A model generated the notes under the pieces. The model was given only the letters and a program-made list of their open reading frames with translations, had not been told where the DNA came from and searched no databases. DNA of 64,000 nt, from positions 62,001-126,000 of the forward strand of contig NZ_BANR01000017.1 of assembly GCF_000332975.1 (NCBI RefSeq). Direction: 5' to 3'. Made by a program: the position numbers and the translations under genes. The stretch is from Gordonia aichiensis NBRC 108223 (GTDB taxonomy: Bacteria > Actinomycetota > Actinomycetes > Mycobacteriales > Mycobacteriaceae). This document shows positions 35,986-45,909 of the stretch, in pieces. Positions within the stretch are counted from its first letter, which is position 1. Each line of letters starts with the position of its first letter.

Positions 35986-36951
35986 ATGCTTCCGACGACA
36001 CGCTCCCTGGCCGACTACCGCTCCGAGGATTATCCGCGAGACATGATCGGGTACGGGCGCACCACACCGGATCCGCAGTGGCCCGGCGATGCGAGGATCG
36101 CGGTGCAATTCGTCCTCAACTACGAGGAGGGTAGTGAGAACAACGTCCTCGAGAACGATCGTGGCAGTGAGACTTTCCTGTCGGAAATGGTCGGCGCGCA
36201 GTCGTTTCCCAATCGGCACATGAGCATGGAGTCGCTCTACGAGTACGGGTCTCGCGCCGGGGTGTGGCGAATCCTGCGTACATTCTCCGCGCGTGGACTG
36301 CCGCTGACGATCTTCGCCGTAGCGCAGGCGATGGCGCGAAACCCCGAGGTGGCGGCGGCATTCGTCGAGCGCGGTGACGAGATCGCATGTCACGGGTATC
36401 GCTGGCTGAACTATCAGATGGTCGATGAGCACGTCGAACGTGAGCACATGCGAGCCGCCATCGAGTTGCTGACCGAGATCACCGGTTCGCGGCCCCTCGG
36501 GTGGTACACGGGCAGGGACTCGCCCAAGACACGCGATCTCGTCGTGGAGTACGGAGGATTCGTCTACGACTCCGACAGTTACGCGGATGACCTGCCCTAC
36601 TGGGTGAAGGTGCCCCGGCGTACCGACGGCGTGCTCGAGGACGTCGACCACCTCGTCGTGCCCTACACGATGGATACCAACGACATGAGATTCGCCTCGC
36701 CAGGGGGATTTCCCTCGGGCGAACAGTTCTACACCCATCTGCGCGACGCTTTCGACGTGCTCTATCGCGAGGGAGTCGAGGGATCTCCCAAGATGCTCTC
36801 GGTCGGGCTGCACTGCCGGGTCGTCGGACGCCCAGCCCGGTTGGCCGCGCTCGAACGCTTCCTGGATCACGTGCAATCACACGACGGCGTGTGGATACCG
36901 CGGCGCATTGAGATCGCTGAACACTGGCGCACGGTGCACCCGCCTGCCTGA
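35986..36951 (+). CDS. puuE: Allantoinase PuuE-like (polysaccharide deacetylase fold)
   Basis: 321 residues from ATG 35986 (GGGGGAG nine bases upstream; an in-frame ATG at 35920 exists). The sequence [50 protein letters not shown] and [13 protein letters not shown] match PuuE-type allantoinases, which open allantoin to allantoate without a metal in characterised cases. NodB-like regions include ACHGYRW and [13 protein letters not shown]. No other ureide genes are near, so it stands alone between DUF2631 and dxr. A different ring-opening substrate remains possible. Confidence 0.83.
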   Translation: MLPTTRSLADYRSEDYPRDMIGYGRTTPDPQWPGDARIAVQFVLNYEEGSENNVLENDRGSETFLSEMVGAQSFPNRHMSMESLYEYGSRAGVWRILRTFSARGLPLTIFAVAQAMARNPEVAAAFVERGDEIACHGYRWLNYQMVDEHVEREHMRAAIELLTEITGSRPLGWYTGRDSPKTRDLVVEYGGFVYDSDSYADDLPYWVKVPRRTDGVLEDVDHLVVPYTMDTNDMRFASPGGFPSGEQFYTHLRDAFDVLYREGVEGSPKMLSVGLHCRVVGRPARLAALERFLDHVQSHDGVWIPRRIEIAEHWRTVHPPA

Positions 36952-36977
36952 GGCCACCGGTAGGTGAGAATGGACGC

Positions 36978-38156
36978 GTGAGCACACGCGTACTGATCCT
37001 CGGCTCGACCGGGTCGATAGGTGTCCAGGCCCTCGAGGTGATCTCTGAGCACCCCGACCGATTCGAGGTCGTGGGCCTCGGCGCGGGAGGTGGCTCCCTC
37101 GACATCCTTGCCGCGCAGGCGCGCGCGACCGGATTGGCCCCCGACCGGATCGCCGTCGCCGATCCCGTTGCCGCGGAGAAGCTTGCGGTCGATCTCGGCG
37201 ACGGTGTACTCGGCGATGACGGTGGTGCCGGCGATGAGGCGATGTGCCGACTCGTCGAGACAGTCGAGGCCGACGTCGTCCTCAACGCGATCGTCGGTTC
37301 GATCGGGTTGCGCCCGAGCCTGGCCACGCTCGAATCGGGTGCGCGATTGGCCCTCGCGAACAAGGAGTCGCTCGTCGCGGGTGGCGCACTGGTTCTCGAC
37401 GCCGCGTCGCCCGGTCAGATCGTCCCCGTCGACTCCGAACACTCGGCGATCGCACAGTGTCTGCGGGCGGGCAGCGCCGACGAGGTCTCGCGGCTGGTGC
37501 TGACAGCCTCCGGCGGGCCGTTCCGGGGCTGGACTCGGGACCAACTCGAGAACGTCACACCCGAGCAGGCGGGCAAACACCCGACCTGGTCGATGGGGCC
37601 GCTCATCACACTGAACTCCGCGACGCTGGTCAACAAGGCGCTCGAGGTGATCGAAGCGCACCTGCTCTTCGACGTCGACTACGACAGGATCGATGTCACG
37701 GTGCACCCGCAGTCGATCGTTCACTCGATGGTGACCTTCGTCGACGGTGCCACCATCGCCAAGGCCTCGCCTCCCTCGATGAAGCTCCCGATCGCGCTGG
37801 CACTCGGCTGGCCCGATCGTGTCCCCGGGTCGTCGACATCCTGCGACTTCTCGACGGCGTCGTCCTGGACGTTCGAGCCGGTCGACAATGAGGTGTTTCC
37901 GGCGATCGAGCTCGCGAGAGAGGCCGGACGCGCAGGCGGCAGCCTCACCGCGGTGTTCAATGCCGCCAACGAGGCAGCCGCCGCCGGCTTCTTCGCCGGT
38001 CAGATCGCGTTCCCGCGGATCGTGGAGATCATCGCCGATGTGCTCGCCGTCGCAGACGAATGGCGGTCACAGCCAGGTACTGTGGAGGAGATTCTGGCCG
38101 CCGATGCGTGGGCACGAGAGCGCGCAGCGCGGTTCGTCGCACACGCGTCCTCGTGA
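36978..38156 (+). CDS. dxr: 1-deoxy-D-xylulose 5-phosphate reductoisomerase
   Basis: Second step of the MEP isoprenoid pathway. 392 residues; NADPH motif [28 protein letters not shown], the catalytic [12 protein letters not shown], and the flexible lid [13 protein letters not shown] segment [10 protein letters not shown], plus [17 protein letters not shown] and [13 protein letters not shown] start at 36978. Followed by rip1 and ispG, the conserved actinobacterial cluster. Confidence 0.96.
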   Translation: MSTRVLILGSTGSIGVQALEVISEHPDRFEVVGLGAGGGSLDILAAQARATGLAPDRIAVADPVAAEKLAVDLGDGVLGDDGGAGDEAMCRLVETVEADVVLNAIVGSIGLRPSLATLESGARLALANKESLVAGGALVLDAASPGQIVPVDSEHSAIAQCLRAGSADEVSRLVLTASGGPFRGWTRDQLENVTPEQAGKHPTWSMGPLITLNSATLVNKALEVIEAHLLFDVDYDRIDVTVHPQSIVHSMVTFVDGATIAKASPPSMKLPIALALGWPDRVPGSSTSCDFSTASSWTFEPVDNEVFPAIELAREAGRAGGSLTAVFNAANEAAAAGFFAGQIAFPRIVEIIADVLAVADEWRSQPGTVEEILAADAWARERAARFVAHASS

Positions 38157-38232
38157 AGAGCAGACCAGCCCGTAGCGCGTGCTGCAGGATCGTCGGAGTG
38201 GAGTTGGGCATCCTCGAAGTGGAGCTAGACGA

Positions 38233-39459
38233 GTGAGTTTTGCGATCGGCGTCGTGCTGTTTGCGGTCGCGCTGGTGCTGTCGGTCGCATGGCACGAGTG
38301 CGGGCACATGTGGGCGGCGCAGGCGACCGGCATGAAGGTCCGTCGCTATTTCGTGGGTTTCGGTCCAACGCTCTGGTCGACCAGACGCGGGGAGACCGAG
38401 TACGGCATCAAGTTGATCCCCGCCGGGGGCTTCTGCGACATCGCAGGCATGACCCCTTACGACGAACTCGCCGACGACGAGCGCGACCGCGCCATGTTCC
38501 GGCAGAAGCCGTGGAAGCGGTTTGTCGTGCTCCTGGCCGGCCCGGCGCAGAACATCATCCTGGGCCTCGTGCTGGTGTTCATCGTCGCCGTCGCGTTCGG
38601 GCTCCCCAAGCTCGGCCCCGACGCTTACGATGCGCCCGTCTACGTCGACAAGGCGACGTGCGTGGCGCCGACCACCGACGCGAAGGGAAATCCGGTCGCC
38701 TGTTCCGGGCCGAGTCCTGCCGCCGAGGCCGGACTGCGCTCGGGCGACCAGATCGTCGCCATCAACGGCCATCGCGTCGACAACAACGCCGACCTGATCA
38801 CCACCACCTGGGAGACCAAGGGAAGCGCAGCTCTCGAGGTGATACGTGACGGCACGACGATGACGATCGACGTTCCGATCACGCAGGTCCAGCGGATGCG
38901 CAAGGCCGATGACGGCTCTCTCGAGAAGATCACGGTCGGAGCACTCGGCGTGCAGCTCAATGCACCTCCGGAAGCCGTCAACCACTACAACGTAGCGACC
39001 GCGGTACCTGGCACGTTCTCGTTCACCGGTCAGCTCCTGGTGGAGACATTCAAGGCGCTGATCTCGCTGCCCTCGAAGGTCAGCGGATTGTGGGCCGCCG
39101 TCACCGGTGGTGAGCGGGCGACGGACTCGCCGGTCAGCGTCTACGGGGCGTCGGTGATGGGCGGACAAACCGTCGAGCACGGCGAGTGGAGCATCTTCCT
39201 GCTGCTGCTGATCAGCGTGAACCTGTTCCTGGGACTCTTCAATTTGGTGCCGCTACTACCCTTGGATGGTGGGCACATGGCGATCGTCGGCTACGAGAAG
39301 GGCCGCGACACGGTGCGTCGGTGGTTCGGCCGGGCGCCAGGGGGCGTCGTCGACTACTACAAGCTGATGCCGATCACCTACGCGGTGGTCATCGTGATGG
39401 CCGGGTTCATGGTCCTGACCCTGACCGCCGACATCGTCAACCCGATCAAGATCTTCTGA
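38233..39459 (+). CDS. rip1: Site-2 intramembrane metalloprotease Rip1 (RseP family)
   Basis: Cleaves anti-sigma factors and other membrane substrates within the bilayer. 408 residues from GTG 38233. Zinc site HECGH at residues 21-25 in the first membrane helix, the VRRYFVGFGPTLWSTRRGETEY block, a PDZ domain in the middle (AEAGLRSGDQIVAINGHRV), and the third ligand Asp in LPLDGGHM near residue 343. M. tuberculosis Rip1 (Rv2869c, about 404 residues) has the same start context. The upstream frame is open to 38179 without homology. Sits between dxr and ispG. Confidence 0.94.
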   Translation: MSFAIGVVLFAVALVLSVAWHECGHMWAAQATGMKVRRYFVGFGPTLWSTRRGETEYGIKLIPAGGFCDIAGMTPYDELADDERDRAMFRQKPWKRFVVLLAGPAQNIILGLVLVFIVAVAFGLPKLGPDAYDAPVYVDKATCVAPTTDAKGNPVACSGPSPAAEAGLRSGDQIVAINGHRVDNNADLITTTWETKGSAALEVIRDGTTMTIDVPITQVQRMRKADDGSLEKITVGALGVQLNAPPEAVNHYNVATAVPGTFSFTGQLLVETFKALISLPSKVSGLWAAVTGGERATDSPVSVYGASVMGGQTVEHGEWSIFLLLLISVNLFLGLFNLVPLLPLDGGHMAIVGYEKGRDTVRRWFGRAPGGVVDYYKLMPITYAVVIVMAGFMVLTLTADIVNPIKIF

Positions 39460-39526
39460 CGCGCGGCTGCGCCAGCCCTGAGATGACCGCCGCGCACACA
39501 ACCGAACCTGCTTCGAGGAGTACGAG

Positions 39527-40711
39527 ATGAACGCACCAGCCACAGACGGTGCCACCGCCATCGGTCTCGGTATGCCGGCGGGGCCGCCGCCGGTACTGGC
39601 ACCGCGTCGTAAGACACGTCAGATCCACGTCGGGTCCGTCGGCGTCGGCAGCGATTACCCGGTCTCGGTGCAGTCCATGACCACCACGAAGACGCACGAC
39701 ATCAACGCGACGCTGCAACAGATCGCGGAGCTGACAGCGTCGGGGTGCGACATCGTGCGCGTGGCGTGTCCCCGCCAGGAAGACGCCGACGCGCTGCCGA
39801 TCATCGCGAAGAAGTCCAAGATCCCGGTGATCGCCGACATCCACTTCCAGCCCAAGTACATCTTCGCCGCGATCGACGCGGGCTGTGCGGCGGTGCGGGT
39901 GAACCCCGGCAACATCAAGGAATTCGACGGCCGCGTCAAAGAGGTTGCCAAGGCCGCGGGCGACGCAGGGATTCCGATTCGTATCGGTGTGAATGCGGGA
40001 TCGCTGGACAAGCGGATCATGCAGAAGTACGGCAAGGCGACCCCCGAGGCGCTCGTCGAGTCGGCGCTGTGGGAGGCGGGGCTGTTCGAGGAGCACGGTT
40101 TCGGCGACATCAAGATCTCGGTCAAACACAACGACCCCGTCATCATGGTCGAGGCTTACCGGCAGTTGGCTGCACAGTGCGACTACCCGCTGCATCTCGG
40201 TGTCACCGAGGCTGGGCCCGCTTTCCAGGGCACGATCAAGTCGTCGGTGGCCTTCGGCTCTCTGCTCAGCCAGGGCATCGGTGACACGATCCGAGTGTCG
40301 CTGTCAGCGCCCCCTGCCGAGGAGATCAAGGTCGGCGACGCGATCCTGCAGTCGCTCAATCTGCGCCCCCGCAAACTGGAGATCGTGTCGTGCCCGTCCT
40401 GCGGCCGTGCCCAGGTCGACGTCTACAAACTCGCCGACGCCGTGACCGCCGGGCTCGAGGGTATGGAGGTTCCGCTGCGTGTCGCGGTGATGGGCTGCGT
40501 CGTGAACGGTCCCGGGGAAGCGCGTGAAGCCGATCTCGGGGTCGCCTCGGGTAATGGCAAGGGGCAGATCTTCGTCAAGGGCGAGGTCATCAAGACCGTC
40601 CCCGAGGCAGAAATTGTCGAGACGCTGATCGAAGAAGCGCTGCGAATTGCGGGCGAAACAGGAGAAACTGGTGATACAGCGGTGGGAACACCCACCGTGA
40701 CCGTCTCCTGA
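39527..40711 (+). CDS. ispG: 4-hydroxy-3-methylbut-2-en-1-yl diphosphate synthase
   Basis: Penultimate-stage MEP pathway enzyme with a 4Fe-4S cluster. 394 residues; TIM-barrel part with [38 protein letters not shown] and [11 protein letters not shown]-terminal cluster domain with Cys ligands in [12 protein letters not shown] and [15 protein letters not shown]. The N-terminal 25 residues are variable (Gly/Pro rich). ATG 39527 preceded by GAGGAGTACGAG. Short Gly/Thr-rich tail after the core. Confidence 0.96.
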   Translation: MNAPATDGATAIGLGMPAGPPPVLAPRRKTRQIHVGSVGVGSDYPVSVQSMTTTKTHDINATLQQIAELTASGCDIVRVACPRQEDADALPIIAKKSKIPVIADIHFQPKYIFAAIDAGCAAVRVNPGNIKEFDGRVKEVAKAAGDAGIPIRIGVNAGSLDKRIMQKYGKATPEALVESALWEAGLFEEHGFGDIKISVKHNDPVIMVEAYRQLAAQCDYPLHLGVTEAGPAFQGTIKSSVAFGSLLSQGIGDTIRVSLSAPPAEEIKVGDAILQSLNLRPRKLEIVSCPSCGRAQVDVYKLADAVTAGLEGMEVPLRVAVMGCVVNGPGEAREADLGVASGNGKGQIFVKGEVIKTVPEAEIVETLIEEALRIAGETGETGDTAVGTPTVTVS

Positions 40712-40783
40712 CACAGGCGTGCAGACCGACGTTGCCGGTCGACACGTCGGGGATCAGACGGCCCGGGTCGATGGAGGAATGAC

Positions 40784-41620
40784 GTGCTGAGGCTGTTGGG
40801 CGACAAACCGCTCGGCGCACGCGACGCCCCCGCGGTGTCGCGCGTCCTCAACGCCGATCCCGTTGCCAGTTGCATGGTTGCTGCGCGCTTCGAGACGCAC
40901 GGTATCGACCCGAGACTGCTCGGCGGCGAACTCTGGACCGCAGACAACCCGTCGACGTCGTTGTGTTTCTCCGGCGCCAATCTCATTCCGCTGGTCGGTA
41001 CACCGGCGGACATGAACTACTTCGCCGAACGCGCGCTGGCGAGTGCGCGCGTGTGCTCGTCGATCGTCGGCGGTTCCGACATCGTGCTCGCGATGTGGGA
41101 GCGGCTATGCCCCTCGTGGGGCCCGGCGCGGGAGATACGAGCGGTTCAACCGCTGCTCGCGCTGTCCGGTCCACCCCGCGTCGCGCCCGATCCCGGCGTG
41201 CGGTTGGTCACGCTCGACGACCTCGATGTCTATCTGCCCGCAGCCATCGAGATGTTCATCGGCGAGGTTGGTGTCGACCCATGTGCAGGCGACGGCGGTC
41301 GGTCGTATCGACGCCGTCTGGCTGCACTGATCTCGGCGCAGCGTGTGTTCGCCCGCTTCGAGGACGGGCAGGTGGTGTTCAAGGCCGAGATTGGTTCGCT
41401 CTCACGGCGAGTCGGTCAGATCCAAGGCGTCTGGGTCGACCCCGCCCGACGTGGGGAGGGCTTCGGCGGCGGAGGCACGGCAGCGGTTGCGGCCGCGATC
41501 CAGGCGCAGGGTCGCATCCCGAGTTTGTATGTGAACAGCTTCAACCTCCCCGCACGAGCGGTCTACCAACAGGTCGGGTTCAGCGAGGTCGGAACCTTCG
41601 CCACCGTTCTGGTCGACTAG
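40784..41620 (+). CDS. GNAT acetyltransferase with DUF4081 N-terminal domain
   Basis: 278 residues; the N-terminal part (LGARDAPAVSRVLNADPVAS, GGELWTADNP) matches the DUF4081 module, and the C-terminal GNAT fold shows GQIQGVWVDPARRGEGFGGGG (acetyl-CoA pyrophosphate loop R-x-x-G-x-G) and LYVNSFNLPARAVYQQVGF. Conserved downstream of ispG in mycobacteria (Rv2867c, recalled); substrate unknown. GTG start at 40784. The stop codon lies inside a 16-bp tandem duplication (41615-41646). Confidence 0.88.
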   Translation: MLRLLGDKPLGARDAPAVSRVLNADPVASCMVAARFETHGIDPRLLGGELWTADNPSTSLCFSGANLIPLVGTPADMNYFAERALASARVCSSIVGGSDIVLAMWERLCPSWGPAREIRAVQPLLALSGPPRVAPDPGVRLVTLDDLDVYLPAAIEMFIGEVGVDPCAGDGGRSYRRRLAALISAQRVFARFEDGQVVFKAEIGSLSRRVGQIQGVWVDPARRGEGFGGGGTAAVAAAIQAQGRIPSLYVNSFNLPARAVYQQVGFSEVGTFATVLVD

Positions 41621-41646
41621 GTGTCAGACCGACTAGGTGTAAGACC
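41615..41646. repeat. Adjacent 16-bp tandem duplication across a stop codon
   Basis: GACTAGGTGTCAGACC (41615-41630) is followed directly by GACTAGGTGTAAGACC (41631-41646), differing at one base. The first unit contains the TAG that ends the GNAT gene, the second repeats it out of the coding region. A recent slippage duplication is the simplest reading. Confidence 0.85.
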
Positions 41647-41723
41647 AGGGGCGCGGCCGGGGTCGTCGACTGTCCGCGAGCCTCCCCGACGGGCCATGGC
41701 GGCGGGCTTATCATCGGCTACCG

Positions 41724-43559
41724 ATGGTGTTTCGCAGACGTCGCGTCGTTCCCCTGATCCCCGTGGCGCTCAGTGCTGCCCTTATCGTCGGGGCGACGGC
41801 GTGCACGTCGGCCGACGACGGCCCGCGTCAGGCTGCACAACACTTTCTGACCGAATTCGGCAAGCGTGACATCGACGCCGCGGCGGCGCTGACCGACAAC
41901 CCGACGCAGGCGGCCGGGGGCCTCGAGGGCGCGTGGTCGGGGCTGGGCGCCGCGTCGATGACCGCGGAGACCGGACGCGCCGACATCAACGGCGACACGG
42001 CCGACGTCGACGTGACCTATCACTGGAAGCTGCCTCGCGGTCGCGAATGGAGCTATCCCGCAACGGTCAAGATGGGGCGCAGCGATTCGGGATGGTCTGT
42101 CCGTTGGACTTCGACGGATGTACACCCCGATCTCGGTGCCAACCAGCGGTTGTCGATGCGGATCGTCGAGGCGCCGAGGGCGACGGTCAATGAGGCCGAC
42201 GGCTCGCAGGTGATGGTCAACGGCACGGTGGTCGGGGTGAACTTCGACGCGAAGAAGGCTGCGGCACAAGGGTCCGTCGCCGACTCGGTGACCCGGTTGA
42301 CCGCCGCGCTCAACGCGACGGGTATGTCACTCGACGCACAGAAGATCGCCGAGGACTCGACGGCCACCGACGGCGAATACCCCATCACCCGTCTCGATCA
42401 GGCCCAATTCGACCGTCTCCGTGATCAATTGGCCATCCCCGGGGTCGTCACCAACGAGCAGGCCGAACTTGTCGCCAAGGACAAAGGGTTTGCACCTGCG
42501 CTGCTGTCACAGGTGAAGAAGGTTGTCGACAGCGAGGTCGACGGGCACGTCGGGTGGCGCGTCGTCACAGTGAATCCCAACGGTCTCGACGCCGACGTCC
42601 TCACCGATCATGCTGCCACCCCGGCACCGTCGATCTCGTTGAGCCTGTCTCGTGCTGTGCAGGATGCCGCGCAGCGAGCGGTGGATGCCACCAACCGTTT
42701 TCAGATAGCGATGGTCGTCATCCAACCGTCGACCGGCCGTATTCTCGGGGTCGCGCAGAACCAGGCTGCCGACGCGAGCGGGCCGATAGCCACCACCGGC
42801 CTCTATCCGCCGGGGTCGACCTTCAAGATGGTGACCGCGACGACGGCCATCAGACGCGATCTCGCACAACCGGATTCACTGGTGCCGTGCCCGGGTGAGA
42901 TCGAGATCGGCCCGCGAACGATTCCCAACTACGACAGATTCTCCCTGGGTACCGTCTCGATGCTCAAGGCGTTCGCGGCGTCGTGCAACACGACGTTCGC
43001 CCACCTCGCGAGCATGATGGGGCCGTCGGATCTCGCCAACACCGCCGCGGCGATGGGGGTGGGGGAGCAGTACGAGATCGCCGGTCTCGACGCGGTGTCG
43101 GGTTCGGTGCCCATCGCCAGTGAACTCGTGGCCCGCAGCGAGGACGGCTTCGGTCAGGGCAAAGTACTGGTCAGTCCACTCGGCCTGAGTCTGGTTGCGG
43201 CCACCGTCGCCAATGACGGGAAACGGCCTGTCCCGCAGCTGATCCTGGGCAAACCGACCAAGGTCACCGGTCCCACTCCCGAACTGGAGCCCGGCGTCGT
43301 CGACAAGCTCAGGCCCATGATGCGGGCCGTGGTCACCGAGGGCACGGGCACGACGATCGCCGACGAGGGCGAGATCTACGGCAAAACAGGTGAGGCGGAG
43401 TTCGACGGCGGGTCGCATGCCTGGTTCGCCGGCTACCGCGGTGACCTCGCCTTCGCGACGCTCGTCGTCCGGGGCGCCGACTCCAACAACGCCGTGGCTG
43501 TGACCCGCGACTTCTTCAACTTCCTCCCGCCGGGATACGCGACGTCGTCGCGTCCCTGA
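41724..43559 (+). CDS. Penicillin-binding lipoprotein (Rv2864c/PBPlipo type transpeptidase)
   Basis: 611 residues. Signal peptide with lipid-attachable Cys27 (IVGATAC), an NTF2-like N-terminal domain (MecA-N type: QHFLTEFGKRDIDAAAALTD), a dimerisation domain, and the transpeptidase domain with Ser365 in GSTFKM (SxxK), SCN at 420-422, and KTG starting at Lys554 (YGKTGEAEF). Acts outside the membrane in D,D-crosslinking. Domain order and text match M. tuberculosis Rv2864c (recalled). No co-directional partner nearby; remnants of a MarR and an SDR gene follow. Confidence 0.93.
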   Translation: MVFRRRRVVPLIPVALSAALIVGATACTSADDGPRQAAQHFLTEFGKRDIDAAAALTDNPTQAAGGLEGAWSGLGAASMTAETGRADINGDTADVDVTYHWKLPRGREWSYPATVKMGRSDSGWSVRWTSTDVHPDLGANQRLSMRIVEAPRATVNEADGSQVMVNGTVVGVNFDAKKAAAQGSVADSVTRLTAALNATGMSLDAQKIAEDSTATDGEYPITRLDQAQFDRLRDQLAIPGVVTNEQAELVAKDKGFAPALLSQVKKVVDSEVDGHVGWRVVTVNPNGLDADVLTDHAATPAPSISLSLSRAVQDAAQRAVDATNRFQIAMVVIQPSTGRILGVAQNQAADASGPIATTGLYPPGSTFKMVTATTAIRRDLAQPDSLVPCPGEIEIGPRTIPNYDRFSLGTVSMLKAFAASCNTTFAHLASMMGPSDLANTAAAMGVGEQYEIAGLDAVSGSVPIASELVARSEDGFGQGKVLVSPLGLSLVAATVANDGKRPVPQLILGKPTKVTGPTPELEPGVVDKLRPMMRAVVTEGTGTTIADEGEIYGKTGEAEFDGGSHAWFAGYRGDLAFATLVVRGADSNNAVAVTRDFFNFLPPGYATSSRP

Positions 43560-43569
43560 CGTGTAGCGC

Positions 43570-43812
43570 TTACTCTCGTCGAGCGGCAGCGAGCGACTGT
43601 AACGCCGACCAGAATGTAGGTGCCGCTGGGTCGGGAACCGCGTCGAGGAGATGACGTCTGACTGCGTCGGCGTGTACGCCGCGCGCGTGCGCGGCGAGTC
43701 GTCGTCCGTTGTCGGTCGGGGCGATGTGGCGCGCGGTCGCCGTGCTGTCACGCCGAATCAGCCCTCGCTGCTCCATCCGCGCAAGTTGGCGTGACAGGCG
43801 GCTTCGTTCCCA
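43570..43812 (-). pseudogene. 5'-truncated MarR-family regulator remnant
   Basis: Reading leftward from 43812, the frame gives WERSRLSRQLARMEQRGLI, then RRDSTATARHIAPTDNGRRL and a C-terminal dimerisation helix to the stop at 43570. This is the second half of the MarR DNA-binding domain plus wing and C-terminus; the first about 60 residues that a MarR needs are absent, and an in-frame TGA lies just upstream (43834-43836 by position count). An internal ATG could yield a 68-residue fragment, unlikely to be functional. It faces the SDR remnant head to head. Confidence 0.75.
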
Positions 43813-44456
43813 ACCGAGATCGTCTACGCCAGGCGCTCACCCAGGTACCAGGTGGTGAGGCGATTCACGGCGATCTCGCGCGGGCAGAAGACCGGGCCGG
43901 TCTCGCTGACACCATCCGATGCCGATTCGGTCGGCTGGCAGTGCTGGTGAACAACGCAGGCGTGCAGCGCCGAGTGTCCATCGCCTCTGACTGTGCGGAC
44001 TGGGCTGAGCGCCAGACAGAGATCGATCTGCTGCTGTCGGCGCCTGTTCAACTCGCCGACCTCGTCATGCCGCTTCTCCGCGAGGATCGGGCCGGCCACG
44101 TAGTCAACGTGACATCTGGGGGAGCGTTTACCGCTCAGCCGTTCGCTCCGATGTACAGCGCGGCGAAAGCAACTCTGCACAGTTACACCATGAATCTTCG
44201 GTACACGCTGGCTGATACGGGTGTTGCGGTATCAGAACCTGTTCCGCCCGCAGTGGCCACCGGCCTGGCGGGACCGGGTCAAGCGCATGGCGCCGACGTC
44301 GACGAGTTCTGCGATTCGGTGTTTCCTCGGCTCGAGAAGCGGGAACCAGTCGTCGGCTTCGGTCCGACGGACACGGCGGACTTTCGCGACCGGCTGCACG
44401 CCGAGCACGAGCGGTTCCTCGCCGGCGCGCAGCGATTCCCGACCGCACGGTTCTGA
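43791..44456 (+). pseudogene. 5'-truncated short-chain dehydrogenase remnant
   Basis: A 221-codon frame opens with GTG 43791, but SDR homology starts only at Asn in NRDRLRQALTQVPGGE (43812). The downstream part is a normal DltE-like SDR: VLVNNAGVQRRVSIA, HVVNVTSGGAF, YSAAKATLHSYTMNLRYTLA, and the late GFGPTDTADFRDRL. The cofactor-binding GxxxGxG Rossmann start (about 35 residues) is missing, so it should not bind NAD(P). The break coincides with that of the MarR remnant on the other strand. Confidence 0.75.
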
Positions 44457-44488
44457 GCGAGCGGAGTCGGGACAAGCCCTCGACGGTG

Positions 44489-44516
44489 ACTGAACAGGCC
44501 CCGCGACCTGTTCAGT
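44489..44516. terminator. 10-bp hairpin at the lipoprotein stop
   Basis: ACTGAACAGG (44489-44498) and CCTGTTCAGT (44507-44516) form a perfect stem with an 8-base loop. It overlaps the stop codon of the leftward lipoprotein gene (TGA complement at 44512-44514) and lies 32 bases past the SDR remnant, so it may terminate transcripts from either side. Confidence 0.5.
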
Positions 44517-45780
44517 GAGCATTCTGGTCGGCCTTGGTGAGAATCACGTACTGCGCAGCTGCCTGCTGGTAGACGTCCTTCTTGTCCGTCGAGGAGACCT
44601 CTCCGACATAGCGGCCCTTCTTGACGTAGCACTGGTAGAGGTTGTTCGTCGAGTTGGTTGAGGACGCGCAGCGCGCATTGGGGAGGCCGGGGGGTGCGGG
44701 CAGATCCTTCCATCCGCGCGACGTACCACTCGCTCGGAACGCGTCCACTATGGTCGTGGCGCCCTCTGGTGTGTTCGCACGGTAGACAACGGACTTCTCG
44801 ACAGCGTTGGCCGTGGATCCCACCTTGGTCAGTGTGGTGAAGGTCGTCACCGGATCATCACTTGTCTGTGCCATACCACGTGGTCCGTACACTGCGCGCA
44901 CGCTGCTGCGTAGGATCGTCGAGTCCTTGTTCTCGATTTCCGCGTCGGTGTATGGCAAGGCGTAGACGAGGACTTTGTTCTGGTCCTGAACCGGGTAGTC
45001 GATGTTCTTGATACCCCGTTGTTCGCGTTCGACCCTGTTCAGCCGTATCGGATACTGGTCGACGAGTGCGGTCTGTAAGCCGACGGCCTTTCGAATAGTG
45101 GGTTCGAGCAGGTCGGCATGTGCCGAGTTGGTCTCGAACCATTCGTAGATCACGAAGGTCTGGTGATAAGTGAAGGTCATGAGCTGCCGGTTGTCGCCCG
45201 TACTACCGGCGACGGTGACGGTGTCCGGCATTCCCGCAAGTGTGCCCGTCGTAGTCTTTTTATCGGAGGCAGTGGCTGCCGCCATCTGCGTGGCCGCGGT
45301 CTTCGCGTCCTCGGGCGTCACGTATCGCAACACCATTGTGTTCAGATGGCGTGGATTACCCTGTCGCAGTTGCGAGTCGGGGGTGCCCGCAGCCACGGCG
45401 AACCCGAAGAGGAATCGGTCCTTGTTGACGGCCACATTGTTCGCCGAGTCCGAAATCAAGCCACCCGGCGACCCCATGATCGCCTGCGTGGGCAGGGACG
45501 TCGACGTGAGGTCTGGATCGATCTCGAACGGTACGACGACATACTGTGCCAACCGTTGAGCGTCGATGCGAAAAATCTCGACGCCATCGGTGACGGTGCC
45601 GAAAGTCGGACGGGGGCTGGTGGGGTACCGACCGGTGTCGAGTGTGGCGACATCAACGGACTCGTCGCCCGAGGAAGCGACCGGGTCGCCATCGACCGAG
45701 CAACCAGCCACGGTCAAGATTGCTGCCACAGCCGCTGCTCCCGCTGCACACCAGTGCGACGTGGCTCGCTTGAATCTCAT
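44512..45780 (-). CDS. Exported lipoprotein, DUF7373-type
   Basis: 422 residues. N-terminal signal with lipobox TVAGC (Cys27), then a mature region rich in Thr/Ser/Asp without recognised catalytic motif. It contains two copies of a ferredoxin-like fold by length (around PTFGTVTDGVEIFRIDAQRL and later NRVEREQRGIKNIDYPV) and paired Cys near the C-terminus (NARCASSTNSTNNLYQCYVK) that may form a disulfide. Such lipoproteins are abundant in Gordonia and Nocardia with unknown role (general knowledge). Same strand as and 129 bp downstream of hmuV, so it could be part of the hemin locus, but it has room for its own promoter. Confidence 0.75.
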   Translation of the reverse strand: MRFKRATSHWCAAGAAAVAAILTVAGCSVDGDPVASSGDESVDVATLDTGRYPTSPRPTFGTVTDGVEIFRIDAQRLAQYVVVPFEIDPDLTSTSLPTQAIMGSPGGLISDSANNVAVNKDRFLFGFAVAAGTPDSQLRQGNPRHLNTMVLRYVTPEDAKTAATQMAAATASDKKTTTGTLAGMPDTVTVAGSTGDNRQLMTFTYHQTFVIYEWFETNSAHADLLEPTIRKAVGLQTALVDQYPIRLNRVEREQRGIKNIDYPVQDQNKVLVYALPYTDAEIENKDSTILRSSVRAVYGPRGMAQTSDDPVTTFTTLTKVGSTANAVEKSVVYRANTPEGATTIVDAFRASGTSRGWKDLPAPPGLPNARCASSTNSTNNLYQCYVKKGRYVGEVSSTDKKDVYQQAAAQYVILTKADQNAH

Positions 45781-45909
45781 TGCCTGTCAGCCCTTCCCTG
45801 GCCGAATCGTTCAGACGACCACAGTGCACCCTAATACGACGGTCGCTCGGCATCGGCACCCGCTCTGGCTTCGCAGTCGCGTGAATGACGCGGTGAGTAG
45901 GCGATCAAC

